DNA from: an uncultured Bacillota bacterium
GTDB taxonomy: Bacteria; Bacillota; UBA994; UBA5500
Length of the DNA stretch: 10,083 nucleotides
Assembly: GCA_937874815.1 (NCBI GenBank)
Contig: CALNBW010000265.1
Span: 1 to 10,083, forward strand
Reading direction: 5' to 3'
A program made the position numbers and the translations under genes. Positions within the stretch are counted from its first letter, which is position 1, and each line of letters opens with the position of its first letter. The notes beneath the pieces are model-generated. The model did not search any database. It was not told the DNA's origin and worked only from the letters and a program-made list of their open reading frames with translations. Positions 6,322 through 10,083 of the stretch are shown here, piece after piece.

Positions 6322-6412
6322 AGTAATTCTGCCCATCTAGCAGGGATGTTACTACGCAAAGCGAAGTAATGCAAGTGGTGCCCCCTAGTTGCGGCGGCGT
6401 AGTTACTGGGGC
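6322..6412 (+). other. Leader with competing hairpins upstream of the S9 peptidase gene
   Basis: AGTAA (6322-6326 and 6365-6369) alternates with TTACT (6349-6353 and 6403-6407), allowing mutually exclusive pairings. One hairpin combines AGTAA/TTACT with CTGC/GCAG (6329-6332 and 6340-6343). A second pairs TTACT and CGC (6349-6357) with GCG and AGTAA (6361-6369) around an AAA loop. A third pairs GCCCC (6380-6384) with GGGGC (6408-6412), with AGT/ACT inside. No T-box, riboswitch or terminator consensus was recognised. It may be a regulatory leader or simply protein-binding dyads in the divergent gap. Confidence 0.3.
6346..6374 (-). promoter_or_regulatory. Possible promoter of the M20 amidohydrolase gene
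   Basis: On the minus strand, TTGCAT (6374-6369) and TAACAT (6351-6346) are 17 bases apart, each four of six matches to the sigma-70/sigma-A consensus. Transcription would start near 6339, about 42 bases before the TTG start. The same bases form a hairpin in the opposite transcript, so promoter and leader functions overlap here. Confidence 0.35.
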
Positions 6413-6466
6413 CGCGGGAGGCCTATGGCAATACCAATCAATTGCAGCAAGGGAGGAGAATTTTTC

Positions 6467-8473
6467 ATGAAAAGACCTGTCAGTTCGTCGGATCTACTCC
6501 AATTACAGTTCTTGTCTGACCCGCAAATTTCACCGGATGGTAAGCATGTCGTCTATGCTAAGACCCACATCGAAGAGTCGCACAAGGCCTATAAGACGGA
6601 TCTTTACCTAGTGCAAGTTGCCAGCAAGCAGGCGGAACTGCTTACCGTTGGCGCTGATAGCCCCGTCTGGTCGCCCGATGGCCGTCAATTAGTCTTTGTT
6701 TCCGACCGCAGCGGCTCCAAACAGCTATGGCTATTGAAAAAAGGCTTGGGCGAGGCTGTGCAACTCACCACCATGCGCTGGGGCGTTAGTAACCCCAAGT
6801 GGTCGCCCGATGGCAAGCAGATCCTGTTTACCAGTGCAGTCGGTAAGGAAGATACGCCCGAACTACTGCGCCAGGAACTAGGTAAAGGCGAGCGCGAGAA
6901 GCTGAAGCAGGAGCAATTAGATACCCCTTATATAGTTGATTCTTTACGCTACAAGATGAACGGTGTAGGTCTTCTGCCGAAGCGCACCGGACAACTTTTC
7001 GTGCTCGACCTGGCGACAAAGGAGGTTAAGCAGCTGACTAGTGGTGACTATGCTATTAACTCACCAGCTTGGTCTCCCTGCAGCCATTATATTGCTTTTG
7101 CTAGCAACCGCCTGCCCGACGCAGATTCGCAGCCAAATATCTCGGATCTTTACGTGCTGCCCGCAGCTGGGGGCGAAATGGTAAAGCTAACAGCCAGCAA
7201 TGGTTCAGTCAGCGCACCCACTTGGTCTTTAGATGGCAAAGACATTGTTTATTTATGGCATGACCGCCAGTATGCTGGCGCTACTTTGCCCAAGTTCTAT
7301 CGAATTGCTGCAGCCGGCGGAGAGCCAGTCTGCCTCAACTCCGACATGGAGCTACCGGTTGGCCTAACCGCCAATGGTGATTCCCGCTATGGCAGTAGCT
7401 CCATGCAGCCTGTCTGGGCTACTAATGGCTATATCTATTTTGCAGCAGCAGACGCTGGATATGCTCATCTCTATCGTTTACCGGCAGAGGGTGGCGCAGT
7501 AGAGCAAGTTAGCCACTTATCAGGGGCGATTTATGGCTTCACTTTTGATAGCGAGGGCAAGCAGGCTGCCTTAGCTTGCACTGACGCGCTGAATCCCGGG
7601 GACTTATATGTTTTTGATCTAGTGAGCAAAGAGCATGAGCAGTTGACTGAGGTTAATGCTGAGCTACTAGCAGGTTTAGCCCTCAGCGCTCCAGAAGAGT
7701 TCAATTGCCCCAGCTTTGATGGCACAAACATTCAGAGCTGGGTCATGAAGCCTGTTAACTTCGAACCGGATAAGAAATATCCAACCATCCTAGAGATCCA
7801 TGGCGGACCGCATACCATGTTTGGCGACAGTTTCTTCTTTGAGTTCCAGGTACTTTGCTCCCTCGGTTATGCTGTTGTTTACAGTAACCCCCGTGGTAGC
7901 CATGGCTACGGGCAGCAATTCGTTGACGGCTGCCGTGGTGATTACGGCGGCGGCGACTATAAAGACTTAATGGTGGCGCTAGACTATTGTATAGCCCATA
8001 TGCCCTATGTGGATGAAAAGCGCTTGGGCGTTACGGGTGGTAGCTACGGCGGCTTTATGACTAACTGGATTGTGGGCCAGACCGATCGCTTCCAGGCGGC
8101 AGTAACTCAACGGAGTATCTCTAACTGGACTAGTTTCACAGGCGCATCGGACATTGGCAGTTACTTTACGGAGAATGAGCATAAGGCGACACCTTGGGAT
8201 GACCCTGAGGCAATGGTGAAGTTCTCGCCACTAACCTATGTTAAGAATGTGGTTACCCCGCTGTTGATCTTGCATGGTGAAGAGGATTACCGTTGCCCCA
8301 TTGAGCAGGCAGAGCAGCTTTTTGTCTTCCTCAAGCGGCTGGGTAAGACGACTCAAATGGTGCGTTTCCCTGGCTCTAGCCATGAGCTATCCCGTAGTGG
8401 CCGGCCACTACTGCGTATTGCTCGGCTTGATGCGATCACTGGGTGGTTTGACCGATATATTCCTAAAGCTTAA
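6467..8473 (+). CDS. S9 family (acylaminoacyl-peptidase-like) serine peptidase
   Basis: The start is placed at the ATG at 6467 (668 aa), preceded by GGGAGGAG with about ten bases of spacing. The frame is open further upstream to a TTG at 6389, but without a binding site. The N-terminal part (about 20-400) is a beta-propeller with TolB/PD40-like repeats: SPDGK at 22-26, then WSPDG or related cores near 67, 111, 201 and 252. The C-terminal part (about 414-668) is an alpha/beta-hydrolase: HGGPH at 445-449 for the oxyanion region, YSNPRGSHGYG, and nucleophile Ser526 in GGSYGG. Asp607 in HGEEDYRCP and His639 in SSHELSRSGRP complete the triad. This is the S9C plan of acylaminoacyl peptidases and dipeptidyl-peptidase-like enzymes, which cleave short peptides from the N-terminus or remove acyl-amino acids. 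No signal peptide is seen, so it should act in the cytoplasm. The gene is monocistronic, ending in a strong terminator. Confidence 0.95.
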   Translation: MKRPVSSSDLLQLQFLSDPQISPDGKHVVYAKTHIEESHKAYKTDLYLVQVASKQAELLTVGADSPVWSPDGRQLVFVSDRSGSKQLWLLKKGLGEAVQLTTMRWGVSNPKWSPDGKQILFTSAVGKEDTPELLRQELGKGEREKLKQEQLDTPYIVDSLRYKMNGVGLLPKRTGQLFVLDLATKEVKQLTSGDYAINSPAWSPCSHYIAFASNRLPDADSQPNISDLYVLPAAGGEMVKLTASNGSVSAPTWSLDGKDIVYLWHDRQYAGATLPKFYRIAAAGGEPVCLNSDMELPVGLTANGDSRYGSSSMQPVWATNGYIYFAAADAGYAHLYRLPAEGGAVEQVSHLSGAIYGFTFDSEGKQAALACTDALNPGDLYVFDLVSKEHEQLTEVNAELLAGLALSAPEEFNCPSFDGTNIQSWVMKPVNFEPDKKYPTILEIHGGPHTMFGDSFFFEFQVLCSLGYAVVYSNPRGSHGYGQQFVDGCRGDYGGGDYKDLMVALDYCIAHMPYVDEKRLGVTGGSYGGFMTNWIVGQTDRFQAAVTQRSISNWTSFTGASDIGSYFTENEHKATPWDDPEAMVKFSPLTYVKNVVTPLLILHGEEDYRCPIEQAEQLFVFLKRLGKTTQMVRFPGSSHELSRSGRPLLRIARLDAITGWFDRYIPKA

Positions 8474-8503
8474 GTCGGCTCCTAATAGCATAGTTTTAAT
8501 CTT

Positions 8504-8533
8504 AGAAGCGCCCCCTAGAGCGCTTCTTTTTTT
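8504..8533 (+). terminator. Intrinsic terminator of the S9 peptidase gene
   Basis: AGAAGCGC (8504-8511) pairs perfectly with GCGCTTCT (8520-8527) around an eight-base loop, and the stem runs straight into seven T's (8527-8533). It lies 30 bases after the stop. It separates the peptidase from the downstream membrane pair, which must then have its own promoter in 8534-8650, although no convincing one was found. Confidence 0.9.
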
Positions 8534-8604
8534 GCGCCACTTACTGGGGGCGCTGCCCTACATAATCTAGGCTGCAATTAAGCAAAATTAGACTAGAGCA
8601 GCGC
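8534..8604 (+). other. Possible structured leader before the DUF3100 gene
   Basis: GCGCC (8534-8538) can pair with GGCGC (8549-8553), while the overlapping GCGCTGC (8550-8556) can instead pair with GCAGCGC (8598-8604), which is followed by ATTTTGG. The two pairings exclude each other. The stems are short (5 and 7 bp) and the second has a 41-base loop, so chance is quite possible. No riboswitch consensus was recognised. Confidence 0.2.
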
Positions 8605-8670
8605 ATTTTGGCAACCTGCCATCAAGGTCGCGTTGCTTCGACAGCTCGAACAGAGGGAGGTAACTCAAGA

Positions 8671-9477
8671 GTGAGAGGCAAAAGCGAACTTAAGGTTCAC
8701 CTATTGGCACTAGCAATGGTCATTATCTCCGAATACATCGGCATCAAAAGTTTTAAAGTTGGCCCCGGCACGGTTATGCTGCTGCCCATGTTATACGCTT
8801 TAGTGATAGGAATGTTCTTACCTGCACTGCGCCTGGTTGACCGGACAGACATGGAAACGGCTTCGCCCTTTATCGGCTTTTCAGTCATGTACTTGACTGC
8901 CAAGATGGGAACCACAATTGGCCCTAGCCTGCCTAAAATTCTGTCTGCAGGACCGGCCCTTATTCTACAAGAATTCGGTAACCTAGGAACCATCTTCTTC
9001 TCACTACCCATTGCCGTGCTCGTGTTCAAAATGGGACGCGAAGCGGTGGGTATCTGTTTCTCTATTTCCCGCGAAGGCTCTCTAGCTATTGTTTCAGATC
9101 TTTATGGTCTTGACTCCCCAGAAGGCCGTGGCGTTATGGGCGCATATATCGTCGGTACGCTTTTTGGTGCTATTTTTAATGGCTTGATGGTTGGCTTCTT
9201 AATCAGTTTAGGCATTTTCCACCCCTTCGCCTTGGCTATGGCTTGTGGAACTGGCAGCGCTTCCATGATGGCTGCCTCGCTCGGCCCAGTGGTTGCTGCT
9301 TATCCGACTATCCAGACAGAGCTTAGTGCATTTGCTGCCACTAGTCAGCTGCTAACTAGTGTTGATGGCCTTTATATGAGCCTTTTCATAGCGGTGCCGA
9401 TAACGGAGTGGCTTTACCGCAAATTGAAGGGTAAAGAAGCAGAGCGTGAGACACCGAAAGAGGGGGTTAATCAATGA
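8671..9477 (+). CDS. DUF3100 family membrane protein, putative carrier subunit
   Basis: The start is placed at GTG at 8671 (268 aa), preceded by AGGGAGG at 8654-8660. A TTG at 8608 in the same frame would add 21 polar residues with no binding site. The protein is very hydrophobic, with about seven membrane segments: near 8-26, 33-55, 62-80, 95-118, 150-178, 182-205 and 222-250. It ends in a charged cytoplasmic tail (LKGKEAERETPKE). Two glycine- and serine-rich stretches inside the membrane part, SISREGSLAIVSD and CGTGSASMMAASLG, resemble the re-entrant or substrate-binding loops of secondary carriers. The family has no proven function as far as I know. It overlaps the next gene by four bases (ATGA), so both are probably subunits of one complex. 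A carrier role, perhaps for a product of the adjacent peptidase or amidohydrolase, is inference. Confidence 0.75.
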   Translation: MRGKSELKVHLLALAMVIISEYIGIKSFKVGPGTVMLLPMLYALVIGMFLPALRLVDRTDMETASPFIGFSVMYLTAKMGTTIGPSLPKILSAGPALILQEFGNLGTIFFSLPIAVLVFKMGREAVGICFSISREGSLAIVSDLYGLDSPEGRGVMGAYIVGTLFGAIFNGLMVGFLISLGIFHPFALAMACGTGSASMMAASLGPVVAAYPTIQTELSAFAATSQLLTSVDGLYMSLFIAVPITEWLYRKLKGKEAERETPKEGVNQ

Positions 9478-9926
9478 AAATATCTTTTTCTACGGCACTA
9501 CGGATCTTTGTCATTTCGGGCTTTCTGGCCTTAATAGGTAACTACGTCGGGTTTAAAGTTAGTCCTCTTGAGGCTCTGCCTGGCATGCTGATTCTGCTCG
9601 TTCTCATCATTGCCGGCGAAGTCTTAACCAGGGTATCACCGCTGAAGTTACCGTCCATTGCTTATGTTTCATTATTGGCGATTATCGCTTCTGTTCCCGG
9701 CGTACCAGGCGCCGAAGCGGTTATTAGGTATGCAGACAAGGTGCAGTTTCTCGCCCTGTGTACTCCAATCTTAGCCTATGCCGGTATTTCCATCGGTAAA
9801 GATCTTAACAGTTTCAAGGAACAAGGTCTAAAAATGGTTGTCGTTACCCTGTTGACCTTTATCGGCACCTTTGTCGGCTCAGCCGCCATTGCTCAGCTTA
9901 TCCTGAAGCTAACAGGCGTTATCTAG
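9474..9926 (+). CDS. Small membrane protein (about 5 segments), partner of DUF3100 protein
   Basis: This 150-aa protein starts at an ATG that overlaps the previous stop as ATGA. AGGGGG at 9461-9466 sits seven bases before it, so the two genes are translationally coupled. Five membrane segments are likely: about 9-28, 34-52, 59-78, 89-108 and 120-146. The fourth, CTPILAYAGISIGKDL, has a polar, glycine-rich end typical of carrier proteins. I do not recognise a named family. Its N-terminal part resembles that of its neighbour: NYVGFKVS...LPGMLILLVLIIAG here against EYIGIKSFKVGPGTVMLLPMLYALVIG there. The last 50 residues also align with residues about 63-114 of the neighbour with one gap. It could therefore be a half-carrier derived by duplication. 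The gene ends in a hairpin centred on its stop codon. Confidence 0.75.
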   Translation: MKISFSTALRIFVISGFLALIGNYVGFKVSPLEALPGMLILLVLIIAGEVLTRVSPLKLPSIAYVSLLAIIASVPGVPGAEAVIRYADKVQFLALCTPILAYAGISIGKDLNSFKEQGLKMVVVTLLTFIGTFVGSAAIAQLILKLTGVI

Positions 9927-9937
9927 GATAACGCCTG
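9913..9937 (+). terminator. Perfect hairpin centred on the stop codon
   Basis: CAGGCGTTATC (9913-9923) and GATAACGCCTG (9927-9937) are perfect complements, 11 bp, and the three-base loop is exactly the TAG stop codon of the 150-aa membrane protein gene. The stem is strong, but no T-run follows on either side, so it is not a classic intrinsic terminator. It may protect the mRNA end, aid factor-independent termination weakly, or act on termination of translation. Confidence 0.4.
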
Positions 9938-10083
9938 CACTCACTCTCAGGGCTGTCGCGCCCAAACGCGCAGGATTTAAGGGCTGCCTTCAAAGGTCGT
10001 GGTCCTACTCGCGCGCGTGTGGCCTGGCACTGCAGGTAGGTGCTTAGCCATCGACTGAAGCGGCCAAAACTCGCCTAAGCTCA
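9938..10083. other. Unassigned GC-rich tail
   Basis: No recognisable gene is seen in the last 146 bases. The stretch is GC-rich with short inverted repeats (GGGC 9950-9953 with GCCC 9960-9963; GCGC 9958-9961 with GCGC 9968-9971) and a run of alternating C and G near 10010. On the minus strand a frame is open from the right edge to a TAA at 9979-9977 (34 codons, entering from outside the window). It could be the end of a gene, but its composition gives no family. A structured RNA or a dispersed repeat is equally possible. Confidence 0.3.

Noticed and set aside
6365..6415. T-box-like look of GCAAGTGGTGCC followed by GC-rich hairpins
   Set aside because: The conserved T-box core (TGGNACCGCG) is not present, no specifier stem was found, and the downstream gene is a peptidase rather than an amino acid or tRNA synthetase gene.
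6389..6466. 26-residue N-terminal extension of the S9 peptidase
   Set aside because: It would start at TTG without a binding site, is rich in Arg and Gly unlike a signal peptide, and GGGAGGAG points to the ATG at 6467.
8608..8670. 21-residue extension of the DUF3100 protein
   Set aside because: The TTG has no binding site; AGGGAGG at 8654-8660 supports GTG at 8671, which places the first membrane segment at the N-terminus as usual.
1..10083. CRISPR array, tRNA, rRNA, insertion sequence or prophage genes
   Set aside because: No regularly spaced repeats, cloverleaf sequences, transposase or phage motifs were seen on either strand.

Overview
The window is chromosomal DNA of moderate GC. It probably comes from an anaerobic low-to-mid-GC Gram-positive bacterium of the Clostridia type. 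This is inferred from strong AGGAGG-like ribosome binding sites before almost every gene, use of TTG and GTG starts, a hybrid-cluster protein of the short (class 3-like) type, and a DUF3100 membrane protein. No species can be named from the sequence. There is no sign of a prophage, insertion sequence or CRISPR array, and no gene-free stretch reaches 300 bases.

Layout. Bases 1-648 (minus strand) hold the first 216 codons of a hybrid-cluster protein gene (hcp) that runs off the left edge. Its upstream region has a CRP/FNR-type palindrome placed exactly 41.5 bp upstream of the start point expected from a perfect TATAAT -10 box. Divergent from it, 826-4132 is a tight three-gene operon for an ABC-2 type exporter: one ATPase and two different permeases. 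Bases 4145-4897 are a self-contained mntA-hepT type toxin-antitoxin module with its own promoter, overlapping genes and a terminator-like hairpin. A minus-strand M20 amidohydrolase (4978-6297, TTG start) converges on it. Divergent from the amidohydrolase, across a 169-bp leader rich in competing hairpins, lies an S9 prolyl-oligopeptidase family peptidase (6467-8473), followed by a strong intrinsic terminator. Bases 8671-9926 hold a two-gene, translationally coupled membrane pair: a DUF3100 protein (268 aa) and a 150-aa protein of about five membrane spans. The last 146 bases are GC-rich and unassigned.

How the genes may work together. The right half (M20 amidohydrolase, S9 peptidase, two membrane proteins) reads as a small peptide or N-acyl-amino-acid use cluster: cleavage of peptides, deacylation or deamidation, and a possible two-subunit carrier. 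This is inference from family and neighbourhood. The left half joins a nitrosative/redox stress enzyme and an efflux pump across a shared regulatory gap.

The most interesting points are the precise class II activator geometry at hcp, and the sequence resemblance between the 150-aa membrane protein and the N-terminal half of its DUF3100 neighbour, which suggests a split or duplicated carrier.
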